Shown here: positions 24,253 to 32,283 of the stretch, piece after piece
Layout of the letters: each line of letters begins with the position of its first letter
Numbering within the stretch: the first letter of the stretch is position 1
NCBI GenBank assembly: GCA_015059875.1
Contig: SUZQ01000017.1
Span: forward strand, 1 to 32,309
Direction of reading: 5' to 3'
Source: Rikenellaceae bacterium
GTDB lineage: Bacteria; Bacteroidota; Bacteroidia; Bacteroidales; Rikenellaceae
DNA length: 32,309 nucleotides
Notes under the pieces: generated by a model
Told to the model about the DNA's origin: nothing
Seen by the model: the letters and a program-made list of their open reading frames with translations, nothing else
The model's database searches: none
Program-made: the position numbers and the translations under genes

Positions 24253-25590
24253 ATGAAGATTGTTATTGCTGGAGTGGGAGAGATGGGCAGCCACTTGGCG
24301 AAGATGCTTAGTGGAAATGGTCATGATATTACAGTGATTGATTCCGAGCCAAAGGCATTGGCAGAGGCAGCGAGTCTTGCCGATGTAATTACTGTGGAGG
24401 GCGACTCAACGACCTTTGCAGTGTTGCGTAAGGCGTCGGTGCGTAAGTGTGATCTCTTTATTGCGGTGCATCCTGTCGAGAACGATAATATCCTCTCGGC
24501 AATTATGGCGAAGCAGCTTGGAGCAAAGAAGGCAATTGCTCGTATCGATAATAACGAATATCTTGAGCCAAACAACAAAGAGATGTTTATCAATATGGGT
24601 ATTGACTATATGTTCTACCCAGAAAAGATTGCTGCCGAGGAGGTGATTACTCTGCTCGGTCACACCTCTACGACCGAGTTTGTAGATTTTTCGGGTGGTC
24701 GCCTTTCATTGGTTGTATTCCGTTTAGAGCCGACATCTCCACTCGTCGGAAGGGAGTTGTCGAGTTTCTCGGTGGATGAGAATACGACATATCGCACAGT
24801 AGCAATTTCGCGTGACGGTAAGACATTGATTCCGCACGGAACAGACTCCTATATGGTGGGCGATATGCTCTATGTGATTGCTCGACACGACTCTGTTGGC
24901 GAGATTATGGCCCTCTCTGGACAGGGCAATGTAGAGGTTAAGAATATGATGATTCTCGGAGGTTCGCGTACGGGTGTGCAGATTGCGCAGGCGATGCAGG
25001 AGGATGTGAATATTAAGCTCATCGACTACAATGCCGACAAGGCGTATCGTTTGGCAGAGCAGCTCGAAAAGACCCTTATCATCAACGAGGATGGTCGCAA
25101 TACCGAGGCGATGATGGAGGAGGGGTTGTCGAATATGGATGCCTTTGTTGCCGTTACTGGTCGTAGCGAAACAAATATTCTGACTGCGATGTTGGCAAAG
25201 CGTATGGGTGTGAAGAAGGTTATAGCTGAGGTTGAGAATCTGAACTATATAAACTTGGCGGATAGTGTAGGTGTTGATACCATTATTAATAAGAAGATGG
25301 TTTCGGCATCCAATATCTTCCGCTTTACGATGTCTACGGATGTCTTGGCGATTAAGTGCTTGACGGGAAGCGATGCCGAGGTGTTGGAGTTTATCGTTAA
25401 GCCAAACTCGCCAGCTACGAAGGCTGCAATCAAGGATTTGGAGCTGCCGTCGGATGTTACTATCGGAGGCATCGTGCGAGGCGATAAGGTCTTTATTGCA
25501 TCGGGAAGTACCGAGATTGCTGCCTATGATCGCGTGGTGGTATTTGCAATGCCTTCTGCGATTGCGAAGGTTGGCTACTACTTCAACTAA
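24253..25590 (+). CDS. trkA: Trk potassium uptake regulator TrkA
   Basis: 445 residues, the usual double-RCK size. The first Rossmann RCK_N domain starts with IAGVGEMGSHLAKML and the second (about 233) with MILGGSRTGVQIAQAM; each is followed by an RCK_C domain (about 140-220 and 365-445). TrkA binds NAD(H)/ATP and gates the TrkH potassium channel. The usual partner trkH is not next to it: the next gene is a deoxynucleoside kinase. Own promoter after the ppiD terminator. Confidence 0.92.
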   Translation: MKIVIAGVGEMGSHLAKMLSGNGHDITVIDSEPKALAEAASLADVITVEGDSTTFAVLRKASVRKCDLFIAVHPVENDNILSAIMAKQLGAKKAIARIDNNEYLEPNNKEMFINMGIDYMFYPEKIAAEEVITLLGHTSTTEFVDFSGGRLSLVVFRLEPTSPLVGRELSSFSVDENTTYRTVAISRDGKTLIPHGTDSYMVGDMLYVIARHDSVGEIMALSGQGNVEVKNMMILGGSRTGVQIAQAMQEDVNIKLIDYNADKAYRLAEQLEKTLIINEDGRNTEAMMEEGLSNMDAFVAVTGRSETNILTAMLAKRMGVKKVIAEVENLNYINLADSVGVDTIINKKMVSASNIFRFTMSTDVLAIKCLTGSDAEVLEFIVKPNSPATKAAIKDLELPSDVTIGGIVRGDKVFIASGSTEIAAYDRVVVFAMPSAIAKVGYYFN

Positions 25591-25625
25591 TCGAAACGAA
25601 AATAAAAACATAAAGGAGTTAAACA

Positions 25626-26240
25626 ATGTATATAGCAATTGCAGGTAATATCGGTAGTGGCAAGACTACACTAACCGAGATATTGACCAAACACTATGGC
25701 GCGAAGGCGTACTATGAGGATATTGACAATCCTTATATCAACGACTTCTATGAAAATATGAATCGTTGGGCATTTCAGTTTCAGGTGCACTTCCTTGCAA
25801 GTCGCATTCGTCAGACTATGGATATGTTGGCGGATGGCTCGGAGGATATCTTTCAGGATCGTACCATCTATGAGGATGCTCACATCTTTGCAGGTAACTT
25901 GCATCAGATGGGCTCAATGTCCTCGCGCGATTTCGGTACATATATGAAGTTGTTTGATATCTCAACAAGCCTTATTCCGCAGCCCGATTTGCTTATCTAC
26001 TTGAAGGCGAGCGTGCCAACTCTCGTTAAGCAGATTCGCAAGCGTGGTCGCGATTATGAGCAGAATATTGAGGTGGAGTATCTTGAGCGTTTGAATAATC
26101 GTTACAACGATTGGATTGAAAACAACTACAAGGGCGAGGTCTTTGTTATTGATAAGGATAATAGCGACTTCCTTGAGAATGCAAAGGTGCTGGAGGCTCT
26201 CTACGAGCGTCTTGATGCAATTAAAGCTGCGAAGGGATAG
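25626..26240 (+). CDS. Deoxynucleoside kinase (dAK/dGK type)
   Basis: 204 residues. P-loop GNIGSGKTTL (7-16), the substrate-side YYEDIDNP and the DRTIYEDAH motif (about 78-86, equivalent to the DRS motif), and the lid arginines in RKRGRDYE. It phosphorylates deoxyadenosine, deoxyguanosine or deoxycytidine for dNTP salvage; which one cannot be read. 35 nt after trkA and 3 nt before the methyltransferase gene. Confidence 0.9.
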   Translation: MYIAIAGNIGSGKTTLTEILTKHYGAKAYYEDIDNPYINDFYENMNRWAFQFQVHFLASRIRQTMDMLADGSEDIFQDRTIYEDAHIFAGNLHQMGSMSSRDFGTYMKLFDISTSLIPQPDLLIYLKASVPTLVKQIRKRGRDYEQNIEVEYLERLNNRYNDWIENNYKGEVFVIDKDNSDFLENAKVLEALYERLDAIKAAKG

Positions 26241-26243
26241 AGG

Positions 26244-27617
26244 ATGAGAGCGTTGCCTATTGCCTTTACGGAGCGAATGCGCAAGCAGTTGGGTGCAGAG
26301 GAGGCAGAGAGTCTTTTTGCAGCACTCGACACGGCATCTTCCGTTGCTGTGCGTCTAAATCCTGCCAAGTGTGGCGAAGGCGAGGGCGTGTGGAGCGAAG
26401 GCGAGGCGATTGCGTGGAGTCGATATGGCAGAAAACTAAAGGAACGACCTTCGTTTACTCTTGATACAGCGTTTCACGCGGGGGTGTATTATGTGCAAGA
26501 GGCTGCGTCGCAATTTATAGATTATATCGTTGCGCACGAGGAGTTGCAGGGTAAACGAGTGCTTGATATGTGTTCAGCCCCTGGAGGCAAGACCACGATA
26601 TACTCGACAGCGGTAGGAGCAGATGGTTTGGTGCTTGCCAACGAGTATGTTCGCACGAGGGCAAATGTGTTGGCGGATAATGTGCGTAAGTGTGGCTTGG
26701 GTAATGTTTTGGTTACAAATAATGCTCCAGAGCATATTGCGCAATTTGAGGGGTGGTTTGATCTTGTAGCGGTTGATGCACCATGTTCGGGCGAGGGAAT
26801 GTTCCGTAAGGAGGAGGTTGCCCGCGAGGATTGGAGCGAGGAGGCGGTGAAGATGTGTGCCGCACGCCAAACCTCTATTTTGCGTGAGGCGTGGCAGTCG
26901 CTGAAAGAGGGCGGCTTGTTGATTTATAGCACCTGTACCTTCAATGAGGAGGAAGATGAGGGGGTGCTGCGAAACTTTATTGCGGAGATGGGCGATGATG
27001 CGCTTGAACCGTCGCAGAGAGTAGAGATAGATGATAAATGGGGTATTGTGCGAGGGGAGGTTGGAGCTTTCCAGACTTTTAGATTCTTTCCGCACAAGAC
27101 CGATAGCGAGGGGTTATTTGTAGCGATAGCTCGCAAGATGGAGCCTACAACCCAGCGCACTCCGAAGGCTCGCAAGCGAGTTATGCAGGATGTGGATAGA
27201 GCTTCGCGTGCGGAGTTGTCTCGTTGGCTGAAGGGGGCGGAGCAGTATACCTTTGCGCAGGTGGCAGATACGATATATGCATATCGCACCGAACAATACA
27301 AGGCGGTGCAGGCGTTGTCCGAGAGCCTGACGGCTATCTATTCGGGTGTGGCGATGGGACAAATTTTTAAGGGCAGGCTGAAACCCGATTGGGCGTTGTC
27401 GCAGTTTGTGGGACTCGAACGCGAGAGTATTGCCGTCGAGGAACTTGACGAGGCGAGGGCTTTGGACTACCTCCGTAAGTGTGATATTGCGGTGGGGGAG
27501 ATGCAAGAGGGGATAAATCTCGTTACCAACAGAGGTTTTGCTTTAGGATTTGTGAAGAGAGTAGGCGCGAGGTGTAATAACTTGTATCCCAACTCGCTGA
27601 AGATTTTGAATAAATAA
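26244..27617 (+). CDS. NOL1/NOP2/Sun-family rRNA (cytosine-5) methyltransferase
   Basis: 457 residues, RsmF-like size. SAM-binding motif VLDMCSAPGGKTT (about 107-119), motif IV VDAPCSGEGMFRK (about 175-187) and motif VI YSTCTFNEEEDE (about 228-239) carrying the catalytic cysteines. After the catalytic domain comes a C-terminal part (about 300-457) like the RsmF RNA-binding domains, including GRLKPDWAL and a final NRGFALGFVKR stretch. It likely methylates 16S rRNA cytosine. The ATG is 3 nt after the kinase stop, so translation is probably coupled. Confidence 0.88.
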   Translation: MRALPIAFTERMRKQLGAEEAESLFAALDTASSVAVRLNPAKCGEGEGVWSEGEAIAWSRYGRKLKERPSFTLDTAFHAGVYYVQEAASQFIDYIVAHEELQGKRVLDMCSAPGGKTTIYSTAVGADGLVLANEYVRTRANVLADNVRKCGLGNVLVTNNAPEHIAQFEGWFDLVAVDAPCSGEGMFRKEEVAREDWSEEAVKMCAARQTSILREAWQSLKEGGLLIYSTCTFNEEEDEGVLRNFIAEMGDDALEPSQRVEIDDKWGIVRGEVGAFQTFRFFPHKTDSEGLFVAIARKMEPTTQRTPKARKRVMQDVDRASRAELSRWLKGAEQYTFAQVADTIYAYRTEQYKAVQALSESLTAIYSGVAMGQIFKGRLKPDWALSQFVGLERESIAVEELDEARALDYLRKCDIAVGEMQEGINLVTNRGFALGFVKRVGARCNNLYPNSLKILNK

Positions 27618-27629
27618 AACTACAATTAT

Positions 27630-28127
27630 ATGGCTGAAAAACTCTACTATTCTATGGGTGAAATAACGGAGATGTTCGATGTCGAGCCGTCTGTTATCCG
27701 CTATTGGTGCAAGCAGTTTAGTTGCTTGAAGCCAAAAAGAAATGCCAAAGGAAATCGAATGTTTACGCCGCAGGATGTTGAGCGATTGAAGCGCATACAC
27801 CATCTGCTCAAGGAGAAGCGAATGACCATCGAGGGGGCGCAGAAGGCTATGAGCAAGCGTAATATCGTGGCAGAGGAGAATGATAGCGACATGGCGTTGT
27901 TGGAGCAGTTGCAGACACTGCGCGCGATGTTGGTTGATATGCGTGAGAGCATTGGCGAGGAGGAGCCTGCTGAGGAGGCTGCACCAGCACAGGAGGCGTC
28001 TGTTAGCGAGGATGCCGAGACAGAGCCAACACCAAAGAAGAAGCGCGCACCTCGTCGTAAACTTATTGGCGAGGAGGGCGTTGTCGAAAGACCTCTCTTC
28101 CCATTCTACGAGCAAACACTATTCTAA
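27630..28127 (+). CDS. MerR-family transcriptional regulator
   Basis: 165 residues. The winged helix-turn-helix is at about 6-75 (YYSMGEITEMFDVEPSVIRYW, shown in part, ...RMFTPQDVERLKRIHHLL). A short coiled coil follows (ALLEQLQTLRAMLVDMRESI), then an acidic Ala/Glu/Pro linker (about 108-135), a basic patch (PKKKRAPRRK) and a C-terminal PLFPFYEQTLF. There are no metal-binding cysteines of the MerR/CueR kind, so it is not a metal sensor of that class. Target unknown. 12 nt after the methyltransferase gene. Confidence 0.85.
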   Translation: MAEKLYYSMGEITEMFDVEPSVIRYWCKQFSCLKPKRNAKGNRMFTPQDVERLKRIHHLLKEKRMTIEGAQKAMSKRNIVAEENDSDMALLEQLQTLRAMLVDMRESIGEEEPAEEAAPAQEASVSEDAETEPTPKKKRAPRRKLIGEEGVVERPLFPFYEQTLF

Positions 28128-28140
28128 ATCGGTTGCAAGT

Positions 28141-28923
28141 ATGAAAATCAGAGAGATAATAGCTCCGATTGAGGAGTTTGCGCCACTCTCGTTACAGGAG
28201 TCGTACGATAACTCAGGTCTTGTCGTAGGTCGTCTTGATGACGAGTTGGAGGGCGGAGTATTGTTGGCTGTTGATGTTACCGAGGAGGTTATTGAGGAGG
28301 CAATAGAGAAGGGTTGTGGACTTATTATTACCCACCATCCTATAATTTTTCATCCTCTCAAGCGTCTAAATTCATCCTCCGTTGTGGAGCGATGCGTCGA
28401 GATGGCAATTCGTCACAATATTGCTCTTTATGCTTGTCATACCAATCTTGACTCAACAAAAAATGGAATGAGTTGGCGTGTTGGCGAGATGCTTGGATTG
28501 CAGAATATGGAGGTGTTGCAACCAACCGTTGAAGGGGCGGGTTTTGGCGTTGTTGGAACGCTCCCAGAGCCTGTTGCAGAGGTGGAGTTTCTGAAGCAGG
28601 TAAAACAGACCTTCTCCGTTGAGGCTCTGCGACATAGTGCGACACTTGGTCGAGAGGTTAAACGCGTTGCAATATGTACTGGTGCAGGGGCTTCGCTGAT
28701 GCGTGAGGCGAGGGCTGTAGGTTGCGATGTCTACCTTACTGCCGATCTGAAATATAACGATTTCTATACACCCGACTCTCAATTTGTGGTTGTTGATATG
28801 GGACATTTTGAGAGCGAATTTTGCGTTATTGCGATTTTATTTGATATTTTATCAAAAATTTTTATTAACTTTGCGCTCCATAAGAGCGCTCAATCGAAAA
28901 ATCCAGTACACTATTTCGTGTAA
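28141..28923 (+). CDS. Nif3-like dinuclear metal-centre protein
   Basis: 260 residues from the ATG at 28141; the frame is open further upstream but that part overlaps the MerR gene out of frame. Metal-ligand motifs: ITHHPIIFHP (H65, H66), HTNLD (about 100-104) and DMGHFESE (about 219-226). Family members form hexamers with a two-metal site, related to GTP cyclohydrolase FolE2-like or unknown hydrolase roles; the true function is unsettled. It is the compact YbgI-type length without the PII-like insert of longer homologues. The last 60 bases also contain a promoter-like box. Confidence 0.88.
   Translation: MKIREIIAPIEEFAPLSLQESYDNSGLVVGRLDDELEGGVLLAVDVTEEVIEEAIEKGCGLIITHHPIIFHPLKRLNSSSVVERCVEMAIRHNIALYACHTNLDSTKNGMSWRVGEMLGLQNMEVLQPTVEGAGFGVVGTLPEPVAEVEFLKQVKQTFSVEALRHSATLGREVKRVAICTGAGASLMREARAVGCDVYLTADLKYNDFYTPDSQFVVVDMGHFESEFCVIAILFDILSKIFINFALHKSAQSKNPVHYFV
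28866..28873 (+). promoter_or_regulatory. -7 box inside the 3' end of the Nif3 gene
   Basis: TAACTTTG, perfect match, with TTTG at 28840-28843 (22-bp spacing, slightly long). It would drive the zinc-ribbon gene at 28998 with a leader of about 118 nt. Confidence 0.5.
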
Positions 28924-28997
28924 GGATTTGATGTGTAAGCAGTTAAGACTTGTTTGCTCCGATTTTCGATAGGAAGAAAAGAATAAAATTTAGATAT

Positions 28998-29750
28998 ATG
29001 GCTACAAAGAAGAAGACAGCAGAGGTTGACTACTCGATGTATGAGAAGATTGTTGCTCTCTACGAGTTGCAGAAAATTGACTCCCAAATTGACGAAATTA
29101 ATAAGGTCAAGGGTGAGTTGCCTTTGGAAGTTCAGGATTTGGAGGATACCGTTGAAGGCTTGAATACTCGTCTTGAGAATATCAATCGTGAGATTGACGA
29201 GCTTGCTTCACTTACAAAACAGCGTCAGCGTGAGATTGAGGAGGCAAATGTTCTTATCGCTCGCTACAAGGAGCAGCAGGAGAATGTTCGCAACAACCGC
29301 GAGTACGATTCGCTTGAGAAGGAGGTTGAGTATCAGTTGCTTGAGATTATGCATGCTGAGAAGCGTCTCAAGGAGTATGCTACAGCAAGCAAAGTGAAGA
29401 AGGCTTCGTTGGAGACCGCACAGGCAGAACTCTCTGAGCGTTTGGCTGACCTCGAGGTTAAGCGTCAGGAGCTCGATGGTATCGAGAGTGAGACAGCTGA
29501 TGAGGTTAAGGAGTTGATGGCAAAGTGCAAGGTTGCACAAGCTAAAATAGACGAGCGTCTGCTCGCTGCATATAATCGTATTCGCTCTAAGGTTCGCAAT
29601 GGTTTGGCTGTTGTGACCATTAAGCGCGACGCATGTAGCGGTTGCTTCAATCGTATCCCACCTCAGCGTCAAGCTGATATCCGTCTTGGCAAGAAGTTGA
29701 TCGTATGTGAGTATTGCGGTCGTATCCTCGTGCCAGGCGACGAAGAGTAA
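28998..29750 (+). CDS. C4-type zinc-ribbon coiled-coil protein
   Basis: 250 residues from ATG at 28998 (MATKKKTAEV); an upstream TTG would add 16 poorly fitting residues. A long coiled-coil hairpin covers about 15-190 (for example EVQDLEDTVEGLNTRLENI), followed by a C-terminal zinc ribbon with C-x2-C (CSGC) and C-x2-C (CEYC) around PPQRQADIRLGKKLIV. This matches the zf-RING_7 / C4 zinc-ribbon family found beside Nif3 genes in many Bacteroidota and Chlamydia-like bacteria. Binding to nucleic acid or to a secretion or flagellar factor has been suggested for relatives; the role here is unknown. Confidence 0.85.
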   Translation: MATKKKTAEVDYSMYEKIVALYELQKIDSQIDEINKVKGELPLEVQDLEDTVEGLNTRLENINREIDELASLTKQRQREIEEANVLIARYKEQQENVRNNREYDSLEKEVEYQLLEIMHAEKRLKEYATASKVKKASLETAQAELSERLADLEVKRQELDGIESETADEVKELMAKCKVAQAKIDERLLAAYNRIRSKVRNGLAVVTIKRDACSGCFNRIPPQRQADIRLGKKLIVCEYCGRILVPGDEE

Positions 29751-29789
29751 AATGAAATTTAGGCAGCGGTAGCTGCGTTATACTGCGAT

Positions 29790-29836
29790 AATTCGCTTGC
29801 TCATTTACATTTTGTAAACTGCGCAAGCGAATTTTT
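29790..29836 (+). terminator. Terminator after the zinc-ribbon gene
   Basis: AATTCGCTTG (29790-29799) pairs with CAAGCGAATT (29824-29833), with an inner TTTAC/GTAAA stem, followed by a T5 run. Confidence 0.8.
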
Positions 29837-29938
29837 ATACGCCTTGCTCTCATCTGTTTAAATTCCAATTTGGCTACTTTGTCCTGCCCTTAAAGATAAA
29901 AAATCTCAGCTTTCGTAGTTTCTCTTTCACCTTTTTAT

Positions 29939-29946
29939 TATATTTG
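29939..29946 (+). promoter_or_regulatory. -7 box for rmuC
   Basis: TATATTTG, perfect match, ending 7 nt before the first ATG (29954). A start near 29953 would make the mRNA practically leaderless unless the second in-frame ATG (29966) is used. Confidence 0.55.
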
Positions 29947-29953
29947 TGACAAA

Positions 29954-31249
29954 ATGGAGTGGTCTATGGAGTATATTATAATATTTGCAGTTGCGGTAGT
30001 TGCACTTATTGTTGGTGCAGTGTGTGGATATTTCGTCTCGCGTACGCGCACGGTGGCGGCGGAGACTCTTTTGGAGCAAAAGGGCGCAGAGTGCGAACAG
30101 CTAAAGGCGGAAGTGGCAGAGAGTCGAGCTAAGAATAGCTCTTTGCAGAGTGAGAACACTTCGTTGCGTACCGAGAATGCTCGTTTGGATGAACAACTGC
30201 GCCAGCAGGCTGAGGAGCGAAGGAATCTGCGTAGCGAGTCGGAGATGGTTTTTCGCGAGATTGCAGCATCTATATTTGACGAAAAATCGAAGGTTATGCG
30301 TGAGAGCAATCGTTCCCAGCTCGGCGATATCCTTACTCCGTTTAAGTCGGATCTCGAAAATCTCAAAAAGACAATCAACGACTGCTATATCGGCGAGATG
30401 AGCGAAGTTAAGTCGTTGAAGGAGCAGGTGAAAGATTTGACAGACCTCAATAATACAATTGGTCGCGAGGCTAAGGAGCTTACTTTGGCACTCAAAGGAA
30501 ATTCGAAGGTGCAAGGAGATTGGGGCGAGATGCTCTTGAAGCAACTGCTCGAAAAATCGGGCTTGGAGGAGGGTATAAACTATGTTCTTCAGGCTACGGA
30601 GAATGAGGATGGAACGAAAATCAAGAGTGAAGATGGAGGACAGTTGCGCCCCGATGCGATATTCTATCTGCCAGAGGGAAAGAGCCTTATTATCGACTCG
30701 AAGGTGTCGCTGACGGCATATACGAACTATGTAAATGCATCGGCAGAGGAGCAGTCGGTGGCGTTGGCAGCACATCTACGCTCGGTAAAGCAGCACATCG
30801 ACGAGTTGGCGCGTAAGGAGTACTCGAAGTGTGTTAAAAATGCAGCAGATTTTGTGATGATGTTTGTGCCTAATGAGGGTGCGTACTTGGCAGCATTGAA
30901 TGCAGATAAGGATTTGTGGGAGAGCGCATATCAAAGACACATCGTAATTATCAGTCCGACGCATCTTATCTCGGTGCTGAAGTTGATGTATCAGCTCTGG
31001 ATGCAGGATAAGCAGACAAAAAATGCATTGAAGATTGCCGAAGAGACTGGAAAGTTGTACGATAAATTTGCAAACTTTGTGACTGATTTGGAAGAGGTAG
31101 GCAAGCATATCGATAAAGCAAGTACGGTCTACGAGGAGGCGTACAAGAAGTTGTCGAGTGGCAAGGGTAACCTTCTCTCCCGAGTGGAGGGCATTAAAGA
31201 GTTGGGCGTTAAAACCGCTAAACGCCTTAAAATCGAAGAGCCTGCCTAA
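29954..31249 (+). CDS. rmuC: DNA recombination protein RmuC
   Basis: 431 residues. N-terminal transmembrane helix (about 5-26, YIIIFAVAVVALIVGAVCGY) then a coiled coil (about 35-100) and the RmuC domain (about 150-390) with the marked motif KVQGDWGEMLLKQLLEKSGL and later IIDSKVSLTAY, a PD-(D/E)XK-like nuclease signature. RmuC limits inversions at short inverted repeats. The second ATG (29966) is a possible start given how near the promoter box is. Ends 70 bp before the convergent rubrerythrin gene. Confidence 0.92.
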   Translation: MEWSMEYIIIFAVAVVALIVGAVCGYFVSRTRTVAAETLLEQKGAECEQLKAEVAESRAKNSSLQSENTSLRTENARLDEQLRQQAEERRNLRSESEMVFREIAASIFDEKSKVMRESNRSQLGDILTPFKSDLENLKKTINDCYIGEMSEVKSLKEQVKDLTDLNNTIGREAKELTLALKGNSKVQGDWGEMLLKQLLEKSGLEEGINYVLQATENEDGTKIKSEDGGQLRPDAIFYLPEGKSLIIDSKVSLTAYTNYVNASAEEQSVALAAHLRSVKQHIDELARKEYSKCVKNAADFVMMFVPNEGAYLAALNADKDLWESAYQRHIVIISPTHLISVLKLMYQLWMQDKQTKNALKIAEETGKLYDKFANFVTDLEEVGKHIDKASTVYEEAYKKLSSGKGNLLSRVEGIKELGVKTAKRLKIEEPA

Positions 31250-31320
31250 CAAGAGAAGTTGTTAGACAGACTCATCTTTTTGCAATATCCGCCTTTTGGG
31301 GTGGAACAATATTCCTATTA

Positions 31321-31899
31321 TTAATAGTTCTCTTTTCGTGGCTCAAAATAGCTCTGTGGATGCGAGCAAGTAGGGCAGATGCGCGGTGCATCCTTGCCAC
31401 GACAAACAAAGCCACAGTTGCGGCATTGCCACCATATCTCGCCATCGCGATGGAAGAAGTTGCCGTCGGTAAGGCGGGAGAGCAATTTAAGATAGCGATT
31501 TTCGTGTTCAACCTCTACGGTGGAGACCATTCGGAAAGCGGTTGCTACTTCGTGAAAACCCTCCTTTTCGGCAATTGTGGCGAATGTTGGGTAGAGAACA
31601 TCCCACTCCTCGCGTTCGCCCTCCGCAGCAGCGAGTAGATTCTCGGCGGTAGTGCCAATGCGACCTGCGGGATATACCGCCTCTGAAATCTCCGCCTTGC
31701 CCCCTTCGAGGAGTTTGAAAAATAGCTCGGCGTGCTCTTGTTCCTGCGCAGCGGTCTCGTCGAAGATGGCAGCAATCTGTTCGTAACCATCCTTGCGCGC
31801 GCGTTTAGCGAAGAATGAGTAGCGGTTACGAGCTTGCGATTCTCCCGCAAAAGCTTTTAGTAGGTTTTGTTCGGTGCGTGTTCCTTTGATACTTTTCAT
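31321..31899 (-). CDS. rbr: Rubrerythrin
   Basis: 192 residues, standard. Ferritin-like diiron domain (about 1-145) with the ligand motifs AFAGESQARNRY, AAQEQEHAELF and TVEVEHENRY, followed by a rubredoxin-like domain with CRNC and CPTC pairs. It reduces hydrogen peroxide in anaerobes, protecting iron enzymes. No clear promoter box was found upstream on the minus strand; it may be controlled by a peroxide sensor such as PerR or OxyR, which I cannot show here. Convergent to rmuC. Confidence 0.95.
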   Translation of the reverse strand: MKSIKGTRTEQNLLKAFAGESQARNRYSFFAKRARKDGYEQIAAIFDETAAQEQEHAELFFKLLEGGKAEISEAVYPAGRIGTTAENLLAAAEGEREEWDVLYPTFATIAEKEGFHEVATAFRMVSTVEVEHENRYLKLLSRLTDGNFFHRDGEIWWQCRNCGFVCRGKDAPRICPTCSHPQSYFEPRKENY

Positions 31900-32018
31900 T
31901 TTATAACGATATTTTAGAAATCTGTTAAGTTTATTGGCAATTTCCGTGCGAATTTGATATGATAAATTGCGCTTTTGATAGGAAAAAGAGCAAAAAAGTT
32001 GATTTTTTTTGAAAAAAG

Positions 32019-32050
32019 TTTGGTGGAAAGGATTTTTTGCTTTATCTTTG
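32019..32050 (+). promoter_or_regulatory. Promoter of tRNA-Lys
   Basis: TTTG at 32019-32022 and TATCTTTG at 32043-32050 with 20-bp spacing match both boxes of the Bacteroidota consensus. Confidence 0.8.
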
Positions 32051-32083
32051 CACTCGCAATCGGGTAGAACCGAGCGCGGAAAT

Positions 32084-32156
32084 GCCTCTTTAGCTCAGTT
32101 GGTAGAGCACGACACTCTTAATGTTGGGGTCCAGGGTTCGAGCCCCTGAGGGGGTA
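32084..32156 (+). tRNA. tRNA-Lys (anticodon CUU)
   Basis: 73 nt. Acceptor GCCTCTT pairs with AGGGGGT (several G:U), discriminator A at 32156; D arm GCTC AGTTGGTA GAGC; anticodon stem CGACA/TGTTG around loop CTCTTAA with anticodon CTT; T arm CAGGG TTCGAGC CCCTG. CCA is not encoded. Confidence 0.95.
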
Positions 32157-32160
32157 CAGA

Positions 32161-32191
32161 AGAGAAGAACGAGAGTTCTTCTCTTTTTTTT
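32161..32191 (+). terminator. tRNA terminator
   Basis: AGAGAAGAAC (32161-32170) and GTTCTTCTCT (32175-32184) are perfect arms around GAGA, followed by seven T. Confidence 0.9.
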
Positions 32192-32195
32192 GGGC

Positions 32196-32261
32196 TTATT
32201 GGTCAAAATAGTACATAAAATCGGGGCGGTTTTTGATTATTGGTCAAAAATAGTACATAAA
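32196..32261. repeat. Two direct repeats TTATTGGTCAAAA(A)TAGTACATAAA
   Basis: Copies at 32196-32219 and 32237-32261 are identical except for one extra A in the second; their starts are 41 bp apart. They lie between the tRNA terminator and the hairpin at 32259-32282. Confidence 0.85.
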
Positions 32262-32282
32262 TGCGGGTGTTTGCCCGCATTT
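32259..32282. terminator. Hairpin at the right edge
   Basis: AAATGCGGG (32259-32267) and CCCGCATTT (32274-32282) are perfect 9-bp arms with a 6-nt loop and A/T ends; suits a terminator for the minus-strand gene ending at 32284. Confidence 0.6.
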
Positions 32283-32283
32283 T

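Noticed and set aside
24724..25638. 304-codon minus-strand frame opposite trkA
   Set aside because: Shadow of trkA; the protein shows no domain and its composition is His/Asn/Leu-rich as expected of reversed codons.
27880..28140. Upstream extension of the Nif3 frame into the MerR gene
   Set aside because: The extension is Arg/His-rich, overlaps a well supported gene in another frame, and family homology begins at the ATG at 28141.
28950..28997. TTG start for the zinc-ribbon protein
   Set aside because: The ATG at 28998 gives the usual MATKKK-type start and the extra residues have no similarity to the coiled coil.
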